Of a stretch of 64,000 nucleotides of DNA, positions 26,570-33,919 are shown one piece after another. Below the pieces are notes generated by a model. It was not told the origin of the DNA, did not search any database, and saw only the letters and a list, made by a program, of their open reading frames with translations. Each line of letters begins with the position of its first letter. Position 1 is the first letter of the stretch. Both the position numbers and the translations under genes were made by a program. Location: positions 1 to 64,000 of the forward strand of contig NZ_FZNR01000016.1 of the NCBI RefSeq assembly GCF_900188005.1, given 5' to 3'. This DNA is from Actinoplanes regularis (lineage in GTDB: Bacteria; Actinomycetota; Actinomycetes; Mycobacteriales; Micromonosporaceae).

Positions 26570-27312
26570 GCTGTCTCCTCCAGGTCGAGCGGAGTGCGGT
26601 GGCTCCCCGTGAGCACGATGTCCCAACGGTATCCGGTGTTCCACTCCGGGGTGGTGAGGTCGTGGTCGTACTGGGCGATCAGCAGCTCCCGGGATTTCGG
26701 GTCGGTGATCGACTGGAAGATCGGGTCGTACCGGAAGAGCGGGTCGCCCGGGAAGTACATCTGGGTGATCAGGCGCTGGGTGAAATCGGTCCCGAAGATC
26801 GAGAAGTGGATGTGCGCCGGGCGCCAGGCGTTGAGGTGGTTACGCCACGGGTACGGGCCGGGCTTGATCGTCTGGAAGCGGTACGTCCCGTCCGCCCCGG
26901 TGAGGACCCGGCCGACGCCGGTGAAGTTCGGGTCATGCGGGGCGGGGTGCTGATCGCGCTGGTGCCGGTACCGGCCGGCGGAGTTGGCCTGCCACACCTC
27001 GATCAGCTGGTTCGCCACCGGACGCCCGTCACCGTCGAGGACCCGGCCGGTGACCACGATCCGCTCGCCGAGCGGGGTGCCGGCGTGCTGGATGGTCAGG
27101 TCGGCCTCGTCGTCGGCGACGTCCCGGTGACCGAAGGCGGGCGCCCACAGCTCGACCGACTCCGGGTCGACCAGTTGGAGTGGCTGCTTGGGGTGGCGCA
27201 GGACGCTGCTGCGGTACGCGGCGTAGTCGATCTTCGGTTGCGGGCCGCCCGGCTGCTGCGCCGCCGCCTCGATCTCCTGGTTGATGTCAGCTTGTGACGA
27301 CTGAGGGTTCAC
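26566..27312 (-). CDS. pcaH: Protocatechuate 3,4-dioxygenase beta subunit
   Basis: A 248-residue catalytic chain that opens protocatechuate to 3-carboxymuconate using non-heme Fe(III). All iron ligands can be placed by spacing against the Pseudomonas putida enzyme: Tyr in AGRYRHQRD (Y408), Tyr in GPYPWRN (Y447, exactly 39 residues on), and the two His of WRPAHIHF (H460, H462), with the conserved Arg (R457) before them. The GTG at 27312 is chosen since the family N-terminus begins nearby; a longer in-frame ATG exists at 27363 but would run through the operator. Confidence 0.95.
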   Translation of the reverse strand: MNPQSSQADINQEIEAAAQQPGGPQPKIDYAAYRSSVLRHPKQPLQLVDPESVELWAPAFGHRDVADDEADLTIQHAGTPLGERIVVTGRVLDGDGRPVANQLIEVWQANSAGRYRHQRDQHPAPHDPNFTGVGRVLTGADGTYRFQTIKPGPYPWRNHLNAWRPAHIHFSIFGTDFTQRLITQMYFPGDPLFRYDPIFQSITDPKSRELLIAQYDHDLTTPEWNTGYRWDIVLTGSHRTPLDLEETA

Positions 27313-27357
27313 CCGTCGGACGCTAGGCGCTCCGGCGCTCCCTCGGCGATACTCGGC

Positions 27358-27373
27358 TTCCACTCAGCGGAAA
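27358..27373. promoter_or_regulatory. IclR-type operator between pcaH and the regulator gene
   Basis: Read towards pcaH, the site is TTTCCGCTGAGTGGAA, an inverted TTCC/GGAA pair. It matches the site at 28105-28120 before pobA at 12 of 15 core positions (TTCCG-N3-AGTGGAA). It sits 46 bp before the pcaH start and overlaps the ribosome site of the regulator gene, so it could serve both control of pcaH and autorepression. Confidence 0.65.
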
Positions 27374-27382
27374 GGGCGCCCG

Positions 27383-28141
27383 ATGACGAAGAGCGTGACC
27401 GCTCGCGCGCTGGGCCTGCTCGGGGTCTTCGACGCGGAACATCGCAGCCTGACGCTGAGTGAGCTGGCCCGCCGCTCCGGCACCCCGCTGGCCACCACCC
27501 ACCGGCTCGTCGCCGAGCTGCGCGCCTGGGGTGCGCTGGCCCGCGAGCCGAACGGCGACTACGTGATCGGCCGCCGGATCTGGCAGCTCGGCCTGCTCGC
27601 CCCGGTGCAGAGCGAGCTGCGGACCGCGGCCAGCCCGTTCCTGCACGACCTGTACGGCGCCACCCTCGCCACCGTGCACCTCGCGGTCCGGGACGGCCTC
27701 GAGGTGCTCTACATCGACCGGCTGGCCGGGCACGTCTCGGTACCGGTGGTCAGCAAGGTCGGCTCCCGGCTGCCGCTGCACGCGACCGGGGTCGGCAAGG
27801 TGCTGCTCGCGTACGCCCCGGACGAGGTCCGGACGGCCGCGCTGGGCCGGCTGACCAGGGTCACCGCCTACACCGTCACCCAGCCGGCCCGGCTGCTGGA
27901 ACAGCTGCGCCGGGCGCGGGCCGAGGGCTACGCGACCACCGGCGAGGAGATGAGCCTGGGCGCCTGCTCGGTGGCGGTGCCGGTGCGCAACGGGGACACG
28001 GTGGTGGCCGCGCTCGGTCTGGTCGTCCCCGACCTGCGGCGGCAGCTGCCCCGGATGGTGTCGGCATTGCAGGTCGCGGCGCACGGGATCGGACGGACGC
28101 TGGCTTCCGTCCAGTGGAAACAGGGTCTTGCCCAGCGATAG
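27383..28141 (+). CDS. IclR-family regulator of the pca/pob genes
   Basis: A 252-residue IclR regulator: N-terminal winged helix (ARALGLLGVFDAEHRSLTLS, RRSGTPLATTHRLVAELRAW) and a GAF-like effector domain (HLAVRDGLEVLYIDRL, LPLHATGVGKVLLAYA, CSVAVPVRNGDTVVAALGL). Relatives PcaR, PcaU and PobR respond to 3-oxoadipate, protocatechuate or 4-hydroxybenzoate. Its place between divergent pcaH and downstream pobA, with matching sites before each, supports local control of both. GGAAAGGG precedes the ATG. Confidence 0.88.
   Translation: MTKSVTARALGLLGVFDAEHRSLTLSELARRSGTPLATTHRLVAELRAWGALAREPNGDYVIGRRIWQLGLLAPVQSELRTAASPFLHDLYGATLATVHLAVRDGLEVLYIDRLAGHVSVPVVSKVGSRLPLHATGVGKVLLAYAPDEVRTAALGRLTRVTAYTVTQPARLLEQLRRARAEGYATTGEEMSLGACSVAVPVRNGDTVVAALGLVVPDLRRQLPRMVSALQVAAHGIGRTLASVQWKQGLAQR
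28105..28120. promoter_or_regulatory. IclR-type operator before pobA, inside the regulator gene end
   Basis: TTCCGTCCAGTGGAAA lies in the last codons of the IclR gene and ends 44 bp before the pobA ATG. It shares TTCCG-N3-AGTGGAA with the pcaH site in the same orientation relative to the controlled gene, at nearly the same distance (44 versus 46 bp). Confidence 0.6.
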
Positions 28142-28163
28142 CCGGTCGCTGAAGGCTGAGGGC

Positions 28164-29333
28164 ATGCGTACCCAGGTCGCCATCATCGGCGCGGGCCCGG
28201 CGGGCCTGCTTCTCTCCCACCTGCTCGCCCTGGGCGGCGTCGACTCCGTGGTCCTGGAGACCCGCTCGCAGGAGTACGTGGCCGCCCGGATCCGGGCCGG
28301 CATCCTCGAGCACTCCAGCGTCGAGCTGCTCGAGTCGGCCGGGCTCGGCGCCCGGCTGCGCGCCGAGGGCGACGAGCACCGCGGCATCCACCTGCAGTGG
28401 CCGCACGAGCGGCACCACCTCGACTTCGTCGGCCTGACCGGCCGCAGCGTCTGGGTCTACGGCCAGACCGAGGTGCAGAAGGACCTGATCGCCGCGCGGC
28501 GCGCCGCCGGTCAGGAGGTCCACTACGAAGTCTCCGAGGTCGAGTTGCACGACGTGGAATCGGACCGCCCGTTCGTGACGTTCGTCGACGCGTCCGGCGC
28601 GAGGCGACGGCTGGAGGCGGACGTCATCGCCGGCTGTGACGGCTCCTTCGGCCCCAGCCGGCAGGCGGTCCCGGCGGCGAAGACCTTCGAACGCGTCTAC
28701 CCCTACTCCTGGTTCGGCGTCCTCGCCGACGTCGCGCCCTCCACCGACGAGCTGATCTACGCCTGGCACCCGGACGGGTTCGCCCTGCACTCGATGCGCT
28801 CGGCCACGGTCAGCCGCCTCTACCTGCAGGTTCCCAACGGGACCGATCCCGCGTCCTGGTCCGACGATCGGATCTGGGACGCGCTCGCGACCCGGCTCGG
28901 GCACGGGCAGAACGGGTGGAAGCTCACGCCCGGGCCGATCACCGACAAGAGCGTGCTGCCGATGCGCAGCTACGTGCAGACCCCGATGCGGCACGGGAAC
29001 CTGTTCCTGGCCGGCGACGCGGCGCACATCGTGCCGCCGACCGGCGCGAAGGGCCTCAACCTGGCGATCGCGGACGTCGCCCTGCTCAGCAAGGCGCTCG
29101 TCGCCCGGCTCGTCGAGGGGGACGACCGGCTCGCCGACGGGTACTCGGACGCGGCGCAGCGGCGGGTCTGGCGGTGCACCCACTTCTCCTGGTGGATGAC
29201 CACGATGCTGCACGCCTCGGGTGACCCGTTCGACGCCGAGTTGCAGCTCTCCCAGTTGCGGTGGGTGGCGTCGAGCGAGGCCGGTGCGACCGGCCTCGCG
29301 GAGAACTACGCCGGCCTGCCGATCAGCTACTGA
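28164..29333 (+). CDS. pobA: 4-hydroxybenzoate 3-monooxygenase
   Basis: A 389-residue FAD monooxygenase turning 4-hydroxybenzoate into protocatechuate, which feeds the divergent pca genes. The FAD motif VAIIGAGPAGLLLSHLLALG, the DG motif region CDGSFGPSRQAVP and the second FAD motif GDAAHIVPPTGAKGLNLAI are all present; length matches PobA. GAGGGC precedes the ATG, only 22 bases after the regulator stop. Confidence 0.95.
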   Translation: MRTQVAIIGAGPAGLLLSHLLALGGVDSVVLETRSQEYVAARIRAGILEHSSVELLESAGLGARLRAEGDEHRGIHLQWPHERHHLDFVGLTGRSVWVYGQTEVQKDLIAARRAAGQEVHYEVSEVELHDVESDRPFVTFVDASGARRRLEADVIAGCDGSFGPSRQAVPAAKTFERVYPYSWFGVLADVAPSTDELIYAWHPDGFALHSMRSATVSRLYLQVPNGTDPASWSDDRIWDALATRLGHGQNGWKLTPGPITDKSVLPMRSYVQTPMRHGNLFLAGDAAHIVPPTGAKGLNLAIADVALLSKALVARLVEGDDRLADGYSDAAQRRVWRCTHFSWWMTTMLHASGDPFDAELQLSQLRWVASSEAGATGLAENYAGLPISY

Positions 29334-30075
29334 GCAGATCCTCGATCGCCGCGCCGATCGGCGCCGGGATCGGGTAGCGGGCGCTCAGCCAGTCCAGGAC
29401 GACCCGCGCCGCCGCGGCGTTGCCGCGATAGCCCGGGACCATCCGCTCCAGCGGCAGGACCCGCGGCGAATAGGTCCGCTCCACCCGCCGGCTCGCGTCG
29501 AAGACATCACGGTACGGCGGTTCGCCCTCGCCCAGCCGCAGCAGCGCGACCACCCGGTCGACGGCATGGCCCTGGATGAACCGGGCGGCGCTCAGGTGCT
29601 CGCCGCGCAGCTCCCGGTGCAGGCCGACGTAGAGGTTGGCGAGCGCCTCGTTGAGGTGGAACTCGACGGTGTCGAACGGCGGCCGGGGCACCGGCGCGTC
29701 GGACTCGGTCAGGCCCGGCGGGGCGTCCGCGCGGCGCCACACCACCCGGGCCCCGCGGAACGGGACGCGGCGCAGCTCGGGGACGGTGAAGACGGCGTAC
29801 TCCACGAAGACCCCGTCGGCGTAGAGCGCCTTCCGGCCGTGCCGCTCGTGCGCGAAGCTCCAGACCACCGGGCAGGGCACGGTCAGCCAGTCGGTCCGGG
29901 TCGTGTACCGGCTCACCGCACCCTCCTCGACGACCACGAAGAAGTCCAGGTCGGAGTGGTCGTCGAGGCGACCCCGCTGGGCGCCGGCCGAGCCGAGGCC
30001 GAGCACCGCGATGGTGTCGTCACGGGTGGCGAGGTGGGCGGCGAGGTCGTCCAGGCGCTGCAGCATCGGATGCAT
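29323..30075 (-). CDS. Nucleotidyltransferase-fold protein
   Basis: A 250-residue protein with a pol-beta-type nucleotidyltransferase core: AVLGLGSAGAQRG then HSDLDFFVVVEEGAV, giving the GS and DxD elements. The rest is helical, including a HEPN-like helix set (EFHLNEALANLYVGLHRELR). Such proteins include aminoglycoside nucleotidyltransferases and toxin-system nucleotidyltransferases; neither is proven. ATG 30075 follows GGAGGGA. The 3' end overlaps pobA by 11 bases in convergent orientation. Confidence 0.75.
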   Translation of the reverse strand: MHPMLQRLDDLAAHLATRDDTIAVLGLGSAGAQRGRLDDHSDLDFFVVVEEGAVSRYTTRTDWLTVPCPVVWSFAHERHGRKALYADGVFVEYAVFTVPELRRVPFRGARVVWRRADAPPGLTESDAPVPRPPFDTVEFHLNEALANLYVGLHRELRGEHLSAARFIQGHAVDRVVALLRLGEGEPPYRDVFDASRRVERTYSPRVLPLERMVPGYRGNAAAARVVLDWLSARYPIPAPIGAAIEDLLSS

Positions 30076-30186
30076 ACGGGTCCCTCCGGGAGAGATCGGT
30101 GGATCCCTAAGGAGCATCACGGATTCGGCCGCCCAGCCCAAGCCCTAACGTCCGAGAGGTAAGGCGCGACGAACGGGGGAACACCG

Positions 30187-31611
30187 GTGGGGTGGCTCGA
30201 CGATCTGCTCGGCGGGCTCCCGCCGGTGTTGGTCTACCTGGTGGTCGCGGTCCTGGTCACGGCCGAGACGGCGTTCGTCGCGGGCGTGCTCCTGCCGTCC
30301 GCGACCGCCCTGGTCGCGTTGGGGCTGCTGGCCAACGCCGGGGTGGTCCCGGTGACGCCGGCCCTGCTGGTCGCCGTCGCGGCGGCCCTGCTCGGCGGCA
30401 ACCTCGCCTACCGGCGGGCCGCTTCCCCGGCACGGGCCGGCTCGCGGTGGGCGCGGTCGGCGACGGGCCGGTACGGGGCACGCGCTGAGCGGCTCTTCGC
30501 CCGGCACGGAGGCCGGGCGATCTTTCTCGGCCAGTGGGTCGTGGGTGCCCGGACGCTCATGCCACGGCTGGCCGGGCGTAACGGCGTACCGCCTAAGCGG
30601 TTTACTCTTTGGCACACGCCGGCCGCGACGCTCTGGGCTCTCTGGATGGTCGGCGCCAGCTATCTCGCCGGCGCCGGCTACGACGTCCTCGCGGCGCGCG
30701 CCGGGCGCGCCGCCGGCGCGCTGGCCGCCCTCACCCTGATCATTCTCGGCCTCATTCTCACGGGCCGCTGGCTGGGCCAAAACCCTTTCCCGGTACGGAC
30801 GATGAGTCGTTCCCTGCGACACCTGGCGCCGCCCCGGTTCCGGCGGGGCCCGGCCAACCTCCGCGCCCAGGCGGTCCAGTGGCATCCGATCGTGGCCGTG
30901 GCGTTCAGCCTCGGACTGCTCACCGTCCTCGCCGTGCTGCTGGTCGAGGTCATCCCGCCGGTCGTCCGGTTCAGCGGGCTGGCCGGCGCGGACGAGTCGA
31001 TCGGCGAGTGGGCGCGGTCGCAGTGGACCTCGGACGGTTACCTCTTCGCGTTCAGCACCGTCACCACCCTGACCCCCGAGGTGCTGCTCGCGCTGACCCT
31101 GCCGATCGCCCTGCTGCGCTGGTGGTGGCGGCGCCGCACCGGAGCCGCACTCTCCGAGTCGCTCGGACCGCTGCTGCCGATGCTCGTGCTCGCGGCGGTC
31201 CTGTCCGCGGTCGCGACACCGGGCTGGCGCGCCGCCGAGCTGGTGTTCCCCGCGCCGTCCGAGTTCGACGGACCGCTCCCGCCGGACGCCTTCGCGACCG
31301 TGCTGGCGGGCCTCTCCGCCGGCGCGACCGCTCAGGTGGCCGCGGCCGCCGGCCTGCTCGCCTGGCTGCTCGCCGAGGATCTGTCCTGGAGATGGCGGGT
31401 GACCGTGTGGACGACGGCGGCGGTGCTGGTCGCGGTCTGCGCCGGTTCCTGGATCTACCTGGGCTGGAGCCGCACGAGTGAGACGGTGGCCGCGATCGTG
31501 CTCGGGGTGTCCTGGGCCGCCCTCAACGCGGCGATCTGGTCCGCCCGTGCCCGCACCCGCCCGGCACCACCCGCCGAACCGGTCCGCGAACTGGTCGCCG
31601 CCGCCCGCTGA
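30187..31611 (+). CDS. DedA-family membrane protein fused to a degenerate PAP2-like domain
   Basis: A 474-residue membrane protein. Residues 1 to about 200 form a DedA/SNARE-associated domain (TAETAFVAGVLLPSATALVA, RHGGRAIFLGQWVVGARTLM, PRLAGRNGVP). From about 235 a second membrane domain has the layout of a PAP2 phosphatase, but key residues are lost: the SGH position reads PPDAF, and the usual RVYLGxHWxSD reads WIYLGWSRTSE, so Arg, His and Asp are all replaced. DedA proteins flip or transport lipids such as undecaprenyl phosphate, which PAP2 enzymes dephosphorylate. The PAP2 half is predicted inactive. Confidence 0.82.
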   Translation: MGWLDDLLGGLPPVLVYLVVAVLVTAETAFVAGVLLPSATALVALGLLANAGVVPVTPALLVAVAAALLGGNLAYRRAASPARAGSRWARSATGRYGARAERLFARHGGRAIFLGQWVVGARTLMPRLAGRNGVPPKRFTLWHTPAATLWALWMVGASYLAGAGYDVLAARAGRAAGALAALTLIILGLILTGRWLGQNPFPVRTMSRSLRHLAPPRFRRGPANLRAQAVQWHPIVAVAFSLGLLTVLAVLLVEVIPPVVRFSGLAGADESIGEWARSQWTSDGYLFAFSTVTTLTPEVLLALTLPIALLRWWWRRRTGAALSESLGPLLPMLVLAAVLSAVATPGWRAAELVFPAPSEFDGPLPPDAFATVLAGLSAGATAQVAAAAGLLAWLLAEDLSWRWRVTVWTTAAVLVAVCAGSWIYLGWSRTSETVAAIVLGVSWAALNAAIWSARARTRPAPPAEPVRELVAAAR

Positions 31612-31622
31612 ATCCCCCGCGA

Positions 31623-32414
31623 TCATGCCGGACCGTCGGCCCAGTCCACCCGAATGTCCCACTCATAACGGGTGGCCAGAGTGGGAACGTCGGCGGTCCA
31701 GAGAATCGATCTCCCGCCGTGCTCCCCCCGTTCCAGATAACTGGTTGTGCCGCGACGATTACGCTCCTGTACCGAGACGGCGTCGACGTTCGCCGCGAAC
31801 ATGAACAGAATGGAGAACCGTCCGATCGGGAAAGTGCGAACGTCGTATCTAAATACGTCCAGACCGACTGAGCGCAGTGGATTCCACAGGCCCCCGGGAA
31901 TCGTGTAGTCGAGCTCCCACTCCAGCGTCTCGCGCGTCACCGCGGGTACGAAATGGACGATCCCCCGGCCGGCGGTGTCGATCGGCATCCAGCTCGCCTC
32001 GACCGGCGCGTTCTTCACCCGCAGCGTCGGGGTGATCGACACCTTGTCGGTGTCCGTGGCGACGTACGGGGAGATCGGGCTCAGTTTCCGCTGTGCGAGG
32101 CGATGTGCGGGCCGGGTCCGCCGCCGCTCCAGAATGCGGTCACCCTTGGGTGTGGCACCGATCCAGACGGTGAGCTCCAGGTCTTCGGTGAAACTGCCCG
32201 GCGGGTCCGGTGGCTCCGGCAGCGGAGCCGTTCCCCTGGGCCGGCGCAGAAGCGCCGCGCTGAAGGCGACCGCCAGCACACCGACCACGGCGAGCGCCAC
32301 CCGGGTGCCGGCGCTGACCGCGACCACCAGCAGGACATTGACCAGCGTCACCGCCGCCGGTATCAGCCACGAGGCCGTTCCTCCGGCCTTCGACAGCCGT
32401 GGGTACGCCATCAT
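31623..32414 (-). CDS. Membrane-anchored hypothetical protein, pair partner 1
   Basis: A 263-residue protein with two close N-terminal helices (WLIPAAVTLVNVLLVVAV and ALAVVGVLAVAFSAALL) and a soluble beta-rich region from about residue 75 onward. No domain recognised. It overlaps the upstream gene by four bases and has the same plan (two helices then a beta-rich domain), so the two are likely paralogous or complex partners. The later RYEWDIRVDW and WELDYTIPGGLWNPLRSVGL resemble segments of its partner (NYRSPSFWDPLRRD). Confidence 0.6.
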   Translation of the reverse strand: MMAYPRLSKAGGTASWLIPAAVTLVNVLLVVAVSAGTRVALAVVGVLAVAFSAALLRRPRGTAPLPEPPDPPGSFTEDLELTVWIGATPKGDRILERRRTRPAHRLAQRKLSPISPYVATDTDKVSITPTLRVKNAPVEASWMPIDTAGRGIVHFVPAVTRETLEWELDYTIPGGLWNPLRSVGLDVFRYDVRTFPIGRFSILFMFAANVDAVSVQERNRRGTTSYLERGEHGGRSILWTADVPTLATRYEWDIRVDWADGPA

Positions 32415-33325
32415 GTCTCGCCCTCCCGCCTGATGAGTCTCAAAGGCCAGCTGATCGGATTGACCGTGGAGCCCTCACCGCCGGGCAGCTCGGCGACGTT
32501 GTGAATGGTGTACTCGTGCACGCCCGTGGAGTCGCGACGGAAGGTGACACCCTTCGGCGGCGGCCCGGGGTCGGCCAGCATGCCGAGCGACGGTGGGACA
32601 CGGAACTCGAAGGTGATGGACCGGACCGGGCTGCGCCGCTTCGACATCTCGTCCAGACCGAGCGCCGGCGGGATCCACTCGAACTGCTGCGAGTAGTCGC
32701 GTCGCAGCGGGTCCCAGAACGACGGCGACCGGTAGTTCGCCATCCATTCCACGGTGGCCGACGGCGGCGCGAAGAAGATCAGGACGGGGGCGGAGGTGCC
32801 GTGCAACCTGATCGGGACCGCCCGCTGCGCCTGCCCGGACGAGATCGCCCGCCGGTTCACCAGGAGCTTGAGGAGGTTCCACTCCAGGCTCTGGCTCGGG
32901 CCCCGGGTGACCGGTTCGAGATGGCACCAGTGGACGGCGGAGTCGTCCTGCAGAGCCGTGGTGACGTGGTGCTCCTCGACGACGTCGCCGGTGGACCCCT
33001 CACCGATGTTGAAGACGATCGTCAGCTCGTCCTGGTAGGGCCGGTAGGCGGCGAACGTGGAGGCGAGAGCGCTGCGGACGACGTTCAGCTCACCCACGGC
33101 CGCGTCGTCCACCTTCCGGCGGCGCTTGAAGTTGTAGCCGACGAGCACCACGGTCGCGGTCACGACGAAACCGAAAGCCACCAGGCCCTCGGTGGTGACT
33201 CGACCCACCGTGACGATCTGGATGATGTTGGCGATGACCCCGGCGATCGCGATGAACGAGGGCCCGGCGTCGAGCAGGAAATTCCGCGGCACTGGGAGCA
33301 ACCGGTCGGCGCTGACATCGATCAC
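32411..33325 (-). CDS. Membrane-anchored hypothetical protein, pair partner 2, start region probably frameshifted
   Basis: A protein of about 304 residues from the GTG at 33325: two helices (FIAIAGVIANIIQIVTVG, GLVAFGFVVTATVVLVGY) and a soluble C-terminal region. No ribosome site fits 33325 well. By contrast an ATG at 33368 in a different frame has a perfect GGAGG nine bases upstream and reads MSEKLTVPQVWGRP; a one-base slip near the CCCC/GGGG runs at about 33326-33335 would join it to VIDVSADRLLPVPRNF. Function unknown. Confidence 0.55.
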   Translation of the reverse strand: MIDVSADRLLPVPRNFLLDAGPSFIAIAGVIANIIQIVTVGRVTTEGLVAFGFVVTATVVLVGYNFKRRRKVDDAAVGELNVVRSALASTFAAYRPYQDELTIVFNIGEGSTGDVVEEHHVTTALQDDSAVHWCHLEPVTRGPSQSLEWNLLKLLVNRRAISSGQAQRAVPIRLHGTSAPVLIFFAPPSATVEWMANYRSPSFWDPLRRDYSQQFEWIPPALGLDEMSKRRSPVRSITFEFRVPPSLGMLADPGPPPKGVTFRRDSTGVHEYTIHNVAELPGGEGSTVNPISWPLRLIRREGET

Positions 33326-33483
33326 CGGGGCGACCCCAGACCTGCGGGACGGTGAGCTTCTCGGACATCGCCCGGCCCTCCGAGGATCACGGCGCGAAGC
33401 GAAACACATTCAGAACGAGACATCAGTATGAAGTCTATGAAGATACGGAACCAGGCGCATATGTCGGAAATGCTTCAGAGCGG

Positions 33484-33503
33484 CGATGTGGGCGCCCACA
33501 TCG
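33484..33503. repeat. Perfect 20-bp palindrome
   Basis: CGATGTGGGC followed directly by its reverse complement GCCCACATCG. It lies 116 bases upstream of the likely true start of the membrane-protein pair. It could be an operator for a dimeric regulator; no loop makes it a poor terminator. Confidence 0.6.
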
Positions 33504-33717
33504 GACCGACAAATGATCTCGAGTCGAGCGACTCATCCTGGTCACCGCGCGTTCTATCCAACGCGTCAGGAGCGGCGCGGAAATTGGGGTCACCCCTGTG
33601 GGGGATTACGCCCGGCCGCGAATACCACTCCACCGAGAAGATCAATTTGCGCGGCCCGGCCACGCGCTTCCCGTGGGACACGATTGTGTTCTACCGACAT
33701 TTCCTCCCCACGCCCGC

Positions 33718-33723
33718 TATTGT
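33718..33723 (+). promoter_or_regulatory. Candidate -10 box for the small peptide ORF
   Basis: TATTGT with CCGACA 18 bases upstream (33694-33699) resembles a housekeeping promoter; the distance to the GTG at 33729 fits leaderless expression. Confidence 0.35.
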
Positions 33724-33728
33724 TGCCG

Positions 33729-33860
33729 GTGGAAAAGAACTGGATCATTCCGAATACGGAAGACCGCGGGCCGTTTGAGGGCCGCTGTTTTGTGGGGGCG
33801 AACATGACGAAGACGTCGAAACATCACCTGGGTCGCGGCGGAGAAGGTTCCGCGGGCTGA
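33729..33860 (+). CDS. Candidate leaderless 43-aa peptide
   Basis: GTG at 33729 opens a frame starting VEKNWIIPNTEDRGPFEG, continuing CFVGAN and ending HHLGRGGEGSAG. TATTGT (33718-33723) ends five bases before it and CCGACA (33694-33699) is 18 bases further up, so the predicted start point coincides with the G of GTG. The hairpin at 33875-33907 follows the stop. No family recognised; a single Cys and a Gly-rich tail are notable. It may be a peptide precursor or no gene at all. Confidence 0.35.
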   Translation: MEKNWIIPNTEDRGPFEGRCFVGANMTKTSKHHLGRGGEGSAG

Positions 33861-33874
33861 CCAAGGGTCGACGA

Positions 33875-33907
33875 ACGACGGCGGCGAGGAAACCTCGCCG
33901 CCGTCGT
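33875..33907. terminator. Bidirectional hairpin terminator
   Basis: ACGACGGCGGCGAGG (33875-33889) pairs perfectly with CCTCGCCGCCGTCGT (33893-33907) around AAA. It lies 12 bases before the 3' end of the DUF4153-type gene and just after the small peptide ORF, so it can serve both. Confidence 0.75.
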
Positions 33908-33919
33908 CGTCTCAAGCCC

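Larger units (their letters stand above)
33369..33728. other. Gene-free stretch with two palindromes
   Basis: About 360 bases without a convincing gene and less GC-rich than the surroundings. It holds a perfect 20-bp palindrome (33484-33503, arms CGATGTGGGC) and a smaller GGGGTCACCCC at 33586-33596. Reading frames across it have no ribosome sites or family resemblance. It separates the divergent membrane-protein pair from a candidate small peptide gene. Confidence 0.45.

Noticed and set aside
30187-31611. Calling the C-terminal half an active undecaprenyl-diphosphate phosphatase
   Set aside because: The SGH and Arg/His/Asp catalytic positions are substituted.
33428-33778. A 116-codon plus-strand frame starting MKSMKIRNQ
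   Set aside because: No ribosome site, no family resemblance, and it runs across two palindromes; the smaller 33729-33860 frame is better supported.
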